Below are positions 15,228 to 23,624 of a stretch of 64,000 bases of DNA, one piece after another; the first letter of the stretch is position 1, and each line of letters starts with the position of its first letter. The stretch spans positions 2,436,501 to 2,500,500 of the forward strand of contig NZ_JAPFCC010000001.1 of NCBI RefSeq assembly GCF_025562715.2. Reading direction: 5' to 3'. The notes beneath the pieces are model-generated. The model saw nothing but the letters and a program-made list of their open reading frames with translations, was not told the DNA's origin and made no database searches. Made by a program: the position numbers and the translations under genes. Source of the stretch: Endozoicomonas gorgoniicola. GTDB lineage: Bacteria > Pseudomonadota > Gammaproteobacteria > Pseudomonadales > Endozoicomonadaceae.

Positions 15228-16049
15228 ATGATCAAAAAATGCCTTTTCCCCGCCGCTGGTTACGGAACCCGTTTCCTGCCAGCGACTAAATCCATGCCTA
15301 AAGAGATGATGCCTATCGTCAGCAAGCCGCTGATCGAATACGGCGTTGAAGAAGCTCTGCAGGCTGGTATGAACGACATCTGTATTGTAACCGGTCGTGG
15401 CAAGCGTGCTCTGGAAGATCACTTCGACGCCAACTTCGAGCTGGAACACCAGATTTCCGGTACGTCCAAGGAAGAGTTACTGAATGGCATTCGTAGCATT
15501 ATTGATGAGTGTACATTCTCCTATACCCGTCAGCGTGAAATGAAAGGTCTGGGTCATGCGATCCTGAGTGGTCAGACCCTGGTGGGCGACCAGCCTTTCG
15601 GTGTGGTACTGGCCGATGACCTGTGCATCAACGATGTAGGCGAAGGTGTTCTGGCGCAGATGGCGCAGCTTTACAAGCAGTTCCGTTGCAGCATTGTGGC
15701 GGTAATGGAAGTGCCGGAAGATGAAGTTCATAAATACGGTGTTATTGCCGGTCAGGCGATTTCCGATGATCTGATCCGTGTTGAGAACATGGTTGAAAAA
15801 CCCGCCACAGAAGACGCGCCAAGCAACCTGGCCATCATTGGTCGCTATATTCTGACTCCGGATATCTTTGACCTGATTGCCGACACCCAGCCGGGTGCAG
15901 GCGGTGAAATCCAGATCACCGATGCGCTGCTGGCTCAGGCTCAGCGTGGGTGTGTTCTGGCTTATAAGTTTAAGGGGAAGCGGTTTGATTGTGGGAGTAT
16001 TGAAGGTTTTATCGAAGCGACGAATTATTGTTATGACAGGCTCGCGTAG
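15228..16049 (+). CDS. galU: UTP--glucose-1-phosphate uridylyltransferase, copy B
   Basis: 273 residues, very close to copy A. Differences are conservative or single: HAILSG for HAVLSG, CINDVGEG for CINDAGEG, EDEVHK for EEEVHK, PATEDAP for PAREDAP. All nucleotide and sugar-binding motifs are kept, so it should be active. The synonymous changes scattered through the gene indicate an older duplication than that of the ISKra4 and IS110 copies. Its downstream partner uppP is now nearly 5 kb away because of the IS110 array. Confidence 0.95.
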   Translation: MIKKCLFPAAGYGTRFLPATKSMPKEMMPIVSKPLIEYGVEEALQAGMNDICIVTGRGKRALEDHFDANFELEHQISGTSKEELLNGIRSIIDECTFSYTRQREMKGLGHAILSGQTLVGDQPFGVVLADDLCINDVGEGVLAQMAQLYKQFRCSIVAVMEVPEDEVHKYGVIAGQAISDDLIRVENMVEKPATEDAPSNLAIIGRYILTPDIFDLIADTQPGAGGEIQITDALLAQAQRGCVLAYKFKGKRFDCGSIEGFIEATNYCYDRLA

Positions 16050-16061
16050 CGAGCTTTTTTT
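16040..16061 (+). terminator. Intrinsic terminator overlapping the galU B stop
   Basis: GCTCGC / GCGAGC stem, GTA loop and seven T, identical to the terminator of copy A. Confidence 0.85.
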
Positions 16062-16066
16062 CGTGG

Positions 16067-16094
16067 CCCGAAGCCCGAAGCCCGAAGCCCGAGA
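16067..16094 (+). repeat. Heptamer array CCCGAAG, short version
   Basis: Three CCCGAAG units plus a final CCCGAGA. Same position as the longer array at 5824-5893 behind galU A. Confidence 0.9.
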
Positions 16095-16180
16095 GTCATT
16101 TTTAACCTTTATTTTAATCAACCATTTATAGACGTAGTTAAAGCTTCCTGCACTTAATTCTGTCCACCCACATAACCTAA

Positions 16181-16461
16181 ACGTTCATGGCCGGTAACTG
16201 GCCACCCCGAAGCATGAAAATATTGAAGCCTTCATCCAGACTTGGAGTGGGCGGCAAGGCCTGATCATGGTCGACAAATTTTTCAGAGGCTTTTGACCCT
16301 GAACCTAAACTGACCTGGACGGATCGCTCGTACCCCTAATCGTTTCCCGCCTTACGACGTTGAACGGATAGTAAAAAGACCTCTGCTGATCCTCGGCTTA
16401 TGGCCCACGATCAATCCATCAGACCTTGCCATCTTCCATGATCCATAGGGAGATTAGTCTG
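16181..16461 (+). ncRNA. Candidate bridge RNA region, tandem IS110 unit 1
   Basis: The 281-bp non-coding left end contains, in order: AACCTAAA (16302-16309), identical to the target just left of the array (16174-16181); CGTTT (16341-16345), complementary to the AAACG right of the target core; and ATAGTAAA (16368-16375), identical to the element's right tip (17766-17773 across the joint). These fit left target guide, right target guide and left donor guide of an IS621-like bridge RNA. A right donor guide was not clear. Identical copies occur in units 2 and 3. Confidence 0.65.
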
Positions 16462-17685
16462 ATGCAGTCAATTTTGAAATGTTGTGCTGGCCTCGATGTT
16501 CACAAGATGATGGTCATGGCGACTGTTCAGACCGAAGATGAAAACGGCGAAATCAAAGAGATCACTCAGTCGTTCAAGACGTATCGACGTGAACGCAGGA
16601 AGCTTCGCGACTTCCTGGTGAAACATCAGGTTGAGCTCGTAGTCATGGAAAGTACTGGCGTTTACTGGAAATGCGTTCACGAAACTCTGATTAAAGCAGG
16701 CCTCAAGGTCTGGGTTGTCAATGCCCGTCACGTCAAGAATGTGCCCGGTCGCAAGACTGATGTCCAGGACAGTCAGTGGCTGGCAACACTGGGTCGGTGT
16801 GGTTTGCTTCGCCCCAGCTTTGTACCGCCCCCTGATATCGAGCAGCTGAGGTTGCTGTTTCGCCGTCGTCAGAAACTGGTGGGGCAGCTTGCCGGTGAAA
16901 AGACCCGTCTGCATAAAGTTCTGGACGATGCCGGCATCCGTCTCGGTGGTGTAGTGAGTGACATACATGGCAAGTCCGCACAGGAAATGATTCAGGGACT
17001 GATTGACGGCCTGCCTCCGCAAGAGCTGGTGAAGTTTGCCCGTGGCAAGCTGAAGAGCAAAACCAAAGAGTTATTCGACAGCATGGAAGGCTCGCTGTCT
17101 TCAGCACATCTGACAGTGCTTAAGAGCATCCGGAAACATATTCAGTATCTGGATGATGAGGTTGCCGAATTGGATGCGGGAATACGCAATATTGTACAAA
17201 CTCAGTACCGGGAACCCTGGCAGCTATTGCAAACCCTTCCGGGAGTCGATGAGATCGCAGCAGCAGGGTTGATTGCTGAGATCGGTGATGACATGAGTGC
17301 CTTTGGCAGCCGGGAGTCTCTGGCATCCTGGGCAGGCCTATGTCCGGGCAACAATGAAAGTGCCGGTAAGCGTAAGAGTGGTAAAACTCGTAAGGGCAAC
17401 CAGTCCTTACGACGGCTGATGTGTGAGATCAGTCAGGCAGCTGTAAAGACCAAAAGCCAGTTCAAAGGCAAACATCAAAGCCTGACCATTCGCCGTGGAT
17501 ATAAGCGCAGCATCATTGCCATCGGACATAAAATGTTGCGGGTGATCTACTGCATCCTCACCAGGCTTACGCCCTACAAGGATCCAGAGATTGATTACGA
17601 AGCACTGACGGTTCACAGGAATGCACCGCGCTGGTTACAGATGCTCCAGAAATATAATTATCTGCCAGCTTTAACTAAAGAATAA
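16462..17685 (+). CDS. IS110-family transposase, tandem unit 1
   Basis: 407 residues. DEDD domain: CCAGLDVHKMMVMATV (Asp), VELVVMESTGVYWK (Glu), NARHVKNVPGRKTDVQDSQW (Asp pair). C-terminal Transposase_20 domain with LLQTLPGVDEIAAAGLIAEI, then WAGLCPGNNESAGKRKSGK, where the catalytic serine is expected, and GNQSLRRLMCEISQAA. The ATG with TAGGGAG about 10 bp upstream was preferred to the longer frame beginning inside the non-coding end. With a bridge RNA the protein would recombine donor and target DNA at a short core. Confidence 0.92.
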   Translation: MQSILKCCAGLDVHKMMVMATVQTEDENGEIKEITQSFKTYRRERRKLRDFLVKHQVELVVMESTGVYWKCVHETLIKAGLKVWVVNARHVKNVPGRKTDVQDSQWLATLGRCGLLRPSFVPPPDIEQLRLLFRRRQKLVGQLAGEKTRLHKVLDDAGIRLGGVVSDIHGKSAQEMIQGLIDGLPPQELVKFARGKLKSKTKELFDSMEGSLSSAHLTVLKSIRKHIQYLDDEVAELDAGIRNIVQTQYREPWQLLQTLPGVDEIAAAGLIAEIGDDMSAFGSRESLASWAGLCPGNNESAGKRKSGKTRKGNQSLRRLMCEISQAAVKTKSQFKGKHQSLTIRRGYKRSIIAIGHKMLRVIYCILTRLTPYKDPEIDYEALTVHRNAPRWLQMLQKYNYLPALTKE

Positions 17686-17771
17686 AAGCTCATCAGAGGC
17701 TGCGAGTAAGAACCTTGCCTGTCGGTGAGGATGGAGTGCTTTGCGAGTTCGGAGCACTATTTTCATAGTAA

Positions 17772-18052
17772 ACGTTCATGGCCGGTAACTGGCCACCCCG
17801 AAGCATGAAAATATTGAAGCCTTCATCCAGACTTGGAGTGGGCGGCAAGGCCTGATCATGGTCGACAAATTTTTCAGAGGCTTTTGACCCTGAACCTAAA
17901 CTGACCTGGACGGATCGCTCGTACCCCTAATCGTTTCCCGCCTTACGACGTTGAACGGATAGTAAAAAGACCTCTGCTGATCCTCGGCTTATGGCCCACG
18001 ATCAATCCATCAGACCTTGCCATCTTCCATGATCCATAGGGAGATTAGTCTG
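17772..18052 (+). ncRNA. Candidate bridge RNA region, tandem IS110 unit 2
   Basis: Same sequence as in unit 1, but preceded directly by the right end of unit 1. In IS110 elements a promoter can form across the joined right and left ends, so this copy and the one in unit 3 may be transcribed more strongly than the first. Confidence 0.6.
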
Positions 18053-19276
18053 ATGCAGTCAATTTTGAAATGTTGTGCTGGCCTCGATGTTCACAAGATG
18101 ATGGTCATGGCGACTGTTCAGACCGAAGATGAAAACGGCGAAATCAAAGAGATCACTCAGTCGTTCAAGACGTATCGACGTGAACGCAGGAAGCTTCGCG
18201 ACTTCCTGGTGAAACATCAGGTTGAGCTCGTAGTCATGGAAAGTACTGGCGTTTACTGGAAATGCGTTCACGAAACTCTGATTAAAGCAGGCCTCAAGGT
18301 CTGGGTTGTCAATGCCCGTCACGTCAAGAATGTGCCCGGTCGCAAGACTGATGTCCAGGACAGTCAGTGGCTGGCAACACTGGGTCGGTGTGGTTTGCTT
18401 CGCCCCAGCTTTGTACCGCCCCCTGATATCGAGCAGCTGAGGTTGCTGTTTCGCCGTCGTCAGAAACTGGTGGGGCAGCTTGCCGGTGAAAAGACCCGTC
18501 TGCATAAAGTTCTGGACGATGCCGGCATCCGTCTCGGTGGTGTAGTGAGTGACATACATGGCAAGTCCGCACAGGAAATGATTCAGGGACTGATTGACGG
18601 CCTGCCTCCGCAAGAGCTGGTGAAGTTTGCCCGTGGCAAGCTGAAGAGCAAAACCAAAGAGTTATTCGACAGCATGGAAGGCTCGCTGTCTTCAGCACAT
18701 CTGACAGTGCTTAAGAGCATCCGGAAACATATTCAGTATCTGGATGATGAGGTTGCCGAATTGGATGCGGGAATACGCAATATTGTACAAACTCAGTACC
18801 GGGAACCCTGGCAGCTATTGCAAACCCTTCCGGGAGTCGATGAGATCGCAGCAGCAGGGTTGATTGCTGAGATCGGTGATGACATGAGTGCCTTTGGCAG
18901 CCGGGAGTCTCTGGCATCCTGGGCAGGCCTATGTCCGGGCAACAATGAAAGTGCCGGTAAGCGTAAGAGTGGTAAAACTCGTAAGGGCAACCAGTCCTTA
19001 CGACGGCTGATGTGTGAGATCAGTCAGGCAGCTGTAAAGACCAAAAGCCAGTTCAAAGGCAAACATCAAAGCCTGACCATTCGCCGTGGATATAAGCGCA
19101 GCATCATTGCCATCGGACATAAAATGTTGCGGGTGATCTACTGCATCCTCACCAGGCTTACGCCCTACAAGGATCCAGAGATTGATTACGAAGCACTGAC
19201 GGTTCACAGGAATGCACCGCGCTGGTTACAGATGCTCCAGAAATATAATTATCTGCCAGCTTTAACTAAAGAATAA
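18053..19276 (+). CDS. IS110-family transposase, tandem unit 2
   Basis: Identical 407-residue product to unit 1, with the same upstream AGGGAG and start. Lies between two complete right-left junctions. Confidence 0.92.
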   Translation: MQSILKCCAGLDVHKMMVMATVQTEDENGEIKEITQSFKTYRRERRKLRDFLVKHQVELVVMESTGVYWKCVHETLIKAGLKVWVVNARHVKNVPGRKTDVQDSQWLATLGRCGLLRPSFVPPPDIEQLRLLFRRRQKLVGQLAGEKTRLHKVLDDAGIRLGGVVSDIHGKSAQEMIQGLIDGLPPQELVKFARGKLKSKTKELFDSMEGSLSSAHLTVLKSIRKHIQYLDDEVAELDAGIRNIVQTQYREPWQLLQTLPGVDEIAAAGLIAEIGDDMSAFGSRESLASWAGLCPGNNESAGKRKSGKTRKGNQSLRRLMCEISQAAVKTKSQFKGKHQSLTIRRGYKRSIIAIGHKMLRVIYCILTRLTPYKDPEIDYEALTVHRNAPRWLQMLQKYNYLPALTKE

Positions 19277-19362
19277 AAGCTCATCAGAGGCTGCGAGTAA
19301 GAACCTTGCCTGTCGGTGAGGATGGAGTGCTTTGCGAGTTCGGAGCACTATTTTCATAGTAA

Positions 19363-19643
19363 ACGTTCATGGCCGGTAACTGGCCACCCCGAAGCATGAA
19401 AATATTGAAGCCTTCATCCAGACTTGGAGTGGGCGGCAAGGCCTGATCATGGTCGACAAATTTTTCAGAGGCTTTTGACCCTGAACCTAAACTGACCTGG
19501 ACGGATCGCTCGTACCCCTAATCGTTTCCCGCCTTACGACGTTGAACGGATAGTAAAAAGACCTCTGCTGATCCTCGGCTTATGGCCCACGATCAATCCA
19601 TCAGACCTTGCCATCTTCCATGATCCATAGGGAGATTAGTCTG
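19363..19643 (+). ncRNA. Candidate bridge RNA region, tandem IS110 unit 3
   Basis: Third identical copy of the guide-bearing left end, again fused to the right end of the preceding unit. Confidence 0.6.
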
Positions 19644-20867
19644 ATGCAGTCAATTTTGAAATGTTGTGCTGGCCTCGATGTTCACAAGATGATGGTCATG
19701 GCGACTGTTCAGACCGAAGATGAAAACGGCGAAATCAAAGAGATCACTCAGTCGTTCAAGACGTATCGACGTGAACGCAGGAAGCTTCGCGACTTCCTGG
19801 TGAAACATCAGGTTGAGCTCGTAGTCATGGAAAGTACTGGCGTTTACTGGAAATGCGTTCACGAAACTCTGATTAAAGCAGGCCTCAAGGTCTGGGTTGT
19901 CAATGCCCGTCACGTCAAGAATGTGCCCGGTCGCAAGACTGATGTCCAGGACAGTCAGTGGCTGGCAACACTGGGTCGGTGTGGTTTGCTTCGCCCCAGC
20001 TTTGTACCGCCCCCTGATATCGAGCAGCTGAGGTTGCTGTTTCGCCGTCGTCAGAAACTGGTGGGGCAGCTTGCCGGTGAAAAGACCCGTCTGCATAAAG
20101 TTCTGGACGATGCCGGCATCCGTCTCGGTGGTGTAGTGAGTGACATACATGGCAAGTCCGCACAGGAAATGATTCAGGGACTGATTGACGGCCTGCCTCC
20201 GCAAGAGCTGGTGAAGTTTGCCCGTGGCAAGCTGAAGAGCAAAACCAAAGAGTTATTCGACAGCATGGAAGGCTCGCTGTCTTCAGCACATCTGACAGTG
20301 CTTAAGAGCATCCGGAAACATATTCAGTATCTGGATGATGAGGTTGCCGAATTGGATGCGGGAATACGCAATATTGTACAAACTCAGTACCGGGAACCCT
20401 GGCAGCTATTGCAAACCCTTCCGGGAGTCGATGAGATCGCAGCAGCAGGGTTGATTGCTGAGATCGGTGATGACATGAGTGCCTTTGGCAGCCGGGAGTC
20501 TCTGGCATCCTGGGCAGGCCTATGTCCGGGCAACAATGAAAGTGCCGGTAAGCGTAAGAGTGGTAAAACTCGTAAGGGCAACCAGTCCTTACGACGGCTG
20601 ATGTGTGAGATCAGTCAGGCAGCTGTAAAGACCAAAAGCCAGTTCAAAGGCAAACATCAAAGCCTGACCATTCGCCGTGGATATAAGCGCAGCATCATTG
20701 CCATCGGACATAAAATGTTGCGGGTGATCTACTGCATCCTCACCAGGCTTACGCCCTACAAGGATCCAGAGATTGATTACGAAGCACTGACGGTTCACAG
20801 GAATGCACCGCGCTGGTTACAGATGCTCCAGAAATATAATTATCTGCCAGCTTTAACTAAAGAATAA
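19644..20867 (+). CDS. IS110-family transposase, tandem unit 3
   Basis: Identical to units 1 and 2. Behind its stop the 86-bp right tail joins the heptamer array in front of uppP B; a reading frame starting in this tail (20907) runs without a stop through the array into uppP. Confidence 0.92.
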   Translation: MQSILKCCAGLDVHKMMVMATVQTEDENGEIKEITQSFKTYRRERRKLRDFLVKHQVELVVMESTGVYWKCVHETLIKAGLKVWVVNARHVKNVPGRKTDVQDSQWLATLGRCGLLRPSFVPPPDIEQLRLLFRRRQKLVGQLAGEKTRLHKVLDDAGIRLGGVVSDIHGKSAQEMIQGLIDGLPPQELVKFARGKLKSKTKELFDSMEGSLSSAHLTVLKSIRKHIQYLDDEVAELDAGIRNIVQTQYREPWQLLQTLPGVDEIAAAGLIAEIGDDMSAFGSRESLASWAGLCPGNNESAGKRKSGKTRKGNQSLRRLMCEISQAAVKTKSQFKGKHQSLTIRRGYKRSIIAIGHKMLRVIYCILTRLTPYKDPEIDYEALTVHRNAPRWLQMLQKYNYLPALTKE

Positions 20868-20954
20868 AAGCTCATCAGAGGCTGCGAGTAAGAACCTTGC
20901 CTGTCGGTGAGGATGGAGTGCTTTGCGAGTTCGGAGCACTATTTTCATAGTAAA

Positions 20955-21038
20955 ACGGGCTACGGGCTACGGGCTACGGGCTACGGGTCACGGGCTACGG
21001 ACTACGGACTACGGACTACGGACTACGGACAACGGGAA
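20955..21038 (+). repeat. Heptamer tandem array CTACGGG/CTACGGA before uppP B
   Basis: About twelve heptamers, more than in the homologous array at 5982-6033. Being seven bases long and free of stops in the uppP frame, it reads as a Gly-Tyr-Gly/Arg-Ala-Thr repeat in the open frame leading into uppP. Confidence 0.9.
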
Positions 21039-21050
21039 GCAAAAAAAAAC

Positions 21051-21848
21051 ATGGATATCATTCAAATCATCGCCCTGTCCCTAATCCAGGGCATCACCGA
21101 ATTCCTGCCGATCTCCAGCTCGGCACACCTCATTCTTCCGGCGCAGTTGCTGGACTGGCCGGACCAGGGTATAGCCTTTGATGCGGCGGTACACATTGGA
21201 ACGCTGGCAGCGGTTATGCTGTATTTCCGCAAGGATATCTGGTTGCTGATCCGCGACTGGACGTTATCTCTGGCGGGTAAGGGTACAACCCAACACAGTA
21301 AAATGGCCTGGTATGTAGGACTTGCTACTTTTCCAGCGGTTATCTTTGGTTTCTGGATGAAAGCCGCTGGTGTTGACAAAATGCTGCGTTCGACCACGGT
21401 GATTATGATCACCACACTCCTGTTCGGTGCGTTGATGGGTGTGGCGGATTATTTTGGCAAGCGCAAAATTCCTCTGGAAAAGATCAACCTGAAAACAGCT
21501 ATGATGATTGGTTTTGCTCAGGCGGTTTCTCTGATTCCGGGGACATCCCGTTCCGGTATCACCATTACTGCTGCGTTGATGCTGGGATTCAAGCGTGAAG
21601 CAGCTTCACGCTTTTCCTTTCTGATGTCGATTCCGGTGACTTTGGGTGCCAGCCCGCTGGTTATCCTTGACCTGATTAAATCCACGGAAGTGATTATGTG
21701 GGGTGAACTGGTGAGTGGTGCGCTGCTATCCGGCGTCAGTGCGATGCTTTGCATTCACTTCTTTCTGGGTATGATCAGCCGCATGGGGTTGATGCCGTTT
21801 GTCGTGTATCGACTTGGCCTTGGGTTACTATTACTTTATTTTATCTGA
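21051..21848 (+). CDS. uppP: Undecaprenyl-diphosphate phosphatase, copy B
   Basis: 265 residues, almost identical to copies A and C, with EFLPISSSAHLIL and PGTSRSGITI motifs intact. Notable changes are LLSIPVTLGASLL to LMSIPVTLGASPL, introducing a proline into a membrane segment, and AAARF to AASRF. The ATG conserved in all copies is used as start. The frame is open for another 48 codons upstream through the heptamer array into the IS110 tail; translation from there is unlikely but not excluded. Its galU partner lies on the far side of the IS110 array. Confidence 0.93.
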   Translation: MDIIQIIALSLIQGITEFLPISSSAHLILPAQLLDWPDQGIAFDAAVHIGTLAAVMLYFRKDIWLLIRDWTLSLAGKGTTQHSKMAWYVGLATFPAVIFGFWMKAAGVDKMLRSTTVIMITTLLFGALMGVADYFGKRKIPLEKINLKTAMMIGFAQAVSLIPGTSRSGITITAALMLGFKREAASRFSFLMSIPVTLGASPLVILDLIKSTEVIMWGELVSGALLSGVSAMLCIHFFLGMISRMGLMPFVVYRLGLGLLLLYFI

Positions 21849-21872
21849 CCTGAATTAATCTGTTTTTTTAGA

Positions 21873-21913
21873 AAAGCCAGTCTCTGTTTTTTTACGGAGA
21901 CTGGCTTTTTTTT
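21873..21913 (+). terminator. Terminator after uppP B
   Basis: Stem AAGCCAGTCTC / GAGACTGGCTT, loop of about 12 bases, then eight or more T. Confidence 0.88.
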
Positions 21914-21977
21914 GCTTTGACAAAGCACATTTCGAGTATTACTTTTGGTATTACATATCAAGGTTTGGAGGTGCTAT

Positions 21978-22271
21978 ATGAACACAAGCTCGCTCACGAG
22001 CAAAGGGCAAGTGACCATTCCCAGTGCTTTAAGAGAAAAATTCCTACTGCAACCTGGCGATAAGGTGTTGTTTGAAGTCATTGATGACAACCTCGTTATC
22101 AAGCCGCTGAAAAAAGGCATTGACAGCCTTGCGGGTTGCTTTGCCGACGATATTGGCGACCGCACAGCAACTCTGGAGGATATGGAGCAGGCTATTCAGG
22201 CAGGCTATACCGACTCCTTGCAGTCGGACTCTCCACAACAAAAAAGCGGCACCCGCAATGACAGGGATTGA
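21978..22271 (+). CDS. AbrB/VapB-type antitoxin
   Basis: 97 residues with the swapped-hairpin DNA-binding domain SSLTSKGQVTIPSALREKF followed by LQPGDKVLFEVIDDNLVIKP, then an acidic tail. GGAGG lies seven bases before the chosen ATG. Overlaps the toxin gene by 14 bp. Sits directly behind uppP B, as a TA module does behind each cassette in this window. Confidence 0.88.
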   Translation: MNTSSLTSKGQVTIPSALREKFLLQPGDKVLFEVIDDNLVIKPLKKGIDSLAGCFADDIGDRTATLEDMEQAIQAGYTDSLQSDSPQQKSGTRNDRD

Positions 22272-22638
22272 TACCAACATACTGGTTCGTTATCTAACAG
22301 CAGATGACCCGGCTCAATATAAGCAGGCGTTGCAGTTATTAGAATCATCGCCGTTGGTTTACATTAGCCCGATAGTCTGGGTAGAGACAGTCTGGGTGCT
22401 TACTCATTTTTACGGTATCAGTAGAAAGCGGCAGTGCGACAAGTTGATTGAACTGCTCGATATTGAAACCTTTCGGGTCGACAGTTCAACAGCAATAGCC
22501 AATGCCATCAAGTCCTATCGAAAAGGGTATGATTTTGCCGATGCCATGATAGGGCAACACAATGCCCTTCAGTGTGAAACCACCTGGACCTTTGATAAAA
22601 AAGCAGCCCGACTTCCGGAATTCACCCGGCTCAAATAG
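22258..22638 (+). CDS. VapC-type PIN-domain toxin
   Basis: 126 residues: MTGIDTNILVRYLTADDP with the first Asp, SPIVWVETVWVLTHFYG with the Glu, KGYDFADAMIGQHN with the third acidic pair, and the final TFDKKAARLPEF. These are the VapC/PIN catalytic positions. Expected to be an RNA endonuclease held inactive by the upstream AbrB-type protein. Confidence 0.9.
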   Translation: MTGIDTNILVRYLTADDPAQYKQALQLLESSPLVYISPIVWVETVWVLTHFYGISRKRQCDKLIELLDIETFRVDSSTAIANAIKSYRKGYDFADAMIGQHNALQCETTWTFDKKAARLPEFTRLK

Positions 22639-22654
22639 CAATGGTTGGCTCTTT

Positions 22655-23150
22655 ATACGCCTGCTTCGTTGGCCTGATGCTGTAATTGGTCAATGGAGCC
22701 TTTTATCCTGCAGGAACAATATTGGATCAAGGTCAAAACGATCGACCAGTTTCCGGATCTGTTTCAGGTTCAGGGTGCGCTTACCGTTGAGGATTTCTGA
22801 AACCACACCCTGCTACCGATTTCTGGTAAATCGGACTGCTTCAGGCTGTGTTGGCGCATCAGAATTTTCAGTAAGGCTGTTACCCCGTCACCCTGATCCC
22901 ACTGGCTGAGTATGGGGTGCATGCGATATTCGTAGGCATCAACCTGATGGGTCATCATGTTTAGAAGGTGGTTTCTGGGATCGTCCGGGTTGTCTCCGAT
23001 GGCGATTAACAGGGCTTCAGTGTTTGCCAGGGCCTGTTGATATTCTTCCTCATTATTGATGCCTTCCAGACAGGGGGCTATTTCCAGTAGTCTGCTGAAG
23101 CACTGGGTCAGTTCTGCCAGTGTTTTCGGGTTCTGAAGATTCATAGCTTA
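22655..23150. repeat. Duplicated HigA segment, copy 2
   Basis: Near-identical to 9880-10375. Similarity starts at TATACGCCTGCTTCGTTGGC and stops just upstream of the antitoxin start, so the toxin part is absent. Confidence 0.9.
22690..23144 (-). pseudogene. HigA-like antitoxin, frameshifted copy
   Basis: Same protein as the intact copy at 9909-10364 through KQSDLPEIGS, then a one-base deletion near 22812 (CCCTGCTACC against CCCTGACTACC) changes the frame and ends it early, destroying the helix-turn-helix. No toxin gene accompanies it. Confidence 0.88.
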
Positions 23151-23238
23151 TACCCGTCATTCAGCACTTAATCTGATAATTTCCCTAAGCCATCTAAAAT
23201 GTAGAAAATTTTCAGAATGAGCATACCTGAATTCAGGT

Positions 23239-23278
23239 TTTTGTACTTTTGTACTTTTGTGCTTTTATACTTTTGTTC
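23239..23278. repeat. Octamer tandem repeat TTTTGTAC
   Basis: Five units (two exact, then TTTTGTGC, TTTTATAC, TTTTGTTC). It lies in a 390-bp stretch (23151-23540) without a recognisable gene; a minus-strand frame across it is low-complexity. This stretch also holds the ops-like site. Confidence 0.85.
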
Positions 23279-23491
23279 TAGTATTATACGCTTCGCAATT
23301 ACTAGTCTGAAGTTCAGATTCTTTTCCTTCCTGCCAAGTAAAGAAATCATCTGACAGAGAAGCCTTTCTGACACCTTGTCAGTTGCGTTGATTGCAATTA
23401 AATCCATATAAAATGTCGAACACGCCCCGATAGTGCGGGCTTTAGTGTCGGCGTTTCAAGTCTGTGTTGCGGTAATCACCTATGTCCGACG

Positions 23492-23502
23492 GGCGGTAGC
23501 GT
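23492..23502 (+). promoter_or_regulatory. ops-like element (RfaH recruitment site)
   Basis: GGCGGTAGCGT matches the ops consensus (GGCGGTAGCGTG) in 11 of 11 positions, then A instead of G. Known role: RNA polymerase pauses here and recruits RfaH, allowing transcription of long polysaccharide operons. It lies 39 bp before a signal-peptide-bearing start codon and on the same strand as the polysaccharide genes, as in JUMPstart leaders. It is now separated from those genes by about 4.5 kb of IS sequence. Confidence 0.7.
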
Positions 23503-23540
23503 AGCTTCTGAACATAAAACTGCTTACTGAAACTAATTTC

Positions 23541-23624
23541 ATGAAACTGTCTGAAACGTTGAAGGCTCTCAGCCTGGTGGCTGGTTCACTGTTTATTACT
23601 GGCTGCGTACTGTGCGTTCCGTAA
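23541..23624 (+). pseudogene. Truncated lipoprotein start (Wza-like export protein?)
   Basis: A 27-codon frame: basic start MKLSETLK, hydrophobic segment ALSLVAGSLFI and lipobox ITGC followed by VLCVP and a stop. It looks like the signal peptide and lipidated Cys of an outer-membrane lipoprotein cut off shortly after the Cys by the IS1380-like remnant that starts 25 bp downstream. Directly behind an ops site the usual first gene is wza, the polysaccharide export lipoprotein; that identity is an inference from context. Confidence 0.45.

Larger units (their letters stand above)
16181..20953 (+). mobile_element. Tandem triplication of an IS110-family element (3 x 1591 bp)
   Basis: Three head-to-tail units (16181-17771, 17772-19362, 19363-20953) with exactly equal spacing and no difference noticed by eye; all encoded proteins are identical. 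The pre-insertion sequence is preserved in cassette A: CATAACC-TAAA-ACGGGC. The left joint reads CC-TAAA-CGTTC, internal joints AG-TAAA-CGTTC and the right joint AG-TAAA-ACGGGC. Target and donor thus share only TAAA, with no duplication, as expected for IS110 recombination. The two internal joints are complete right-end/left-end junctions like those of a circular intermediate. Confidence 0.93.

Noticed and set aside
16468..17022. 184-codon minus-strand frame (and twins in units 2 and 3) inside the IS110 array
   Set aside because: Pure shadow of the transposase gene on the other strand; its triplication follows from the tandem array, not from selection.
23168..23407. 79-codon minus-strand frame over the TTTTGTAC repeats
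   Set aside because: Low-complexity Lys/Tyr-rich product generated by the octamer repeat; no ribosome binding site.
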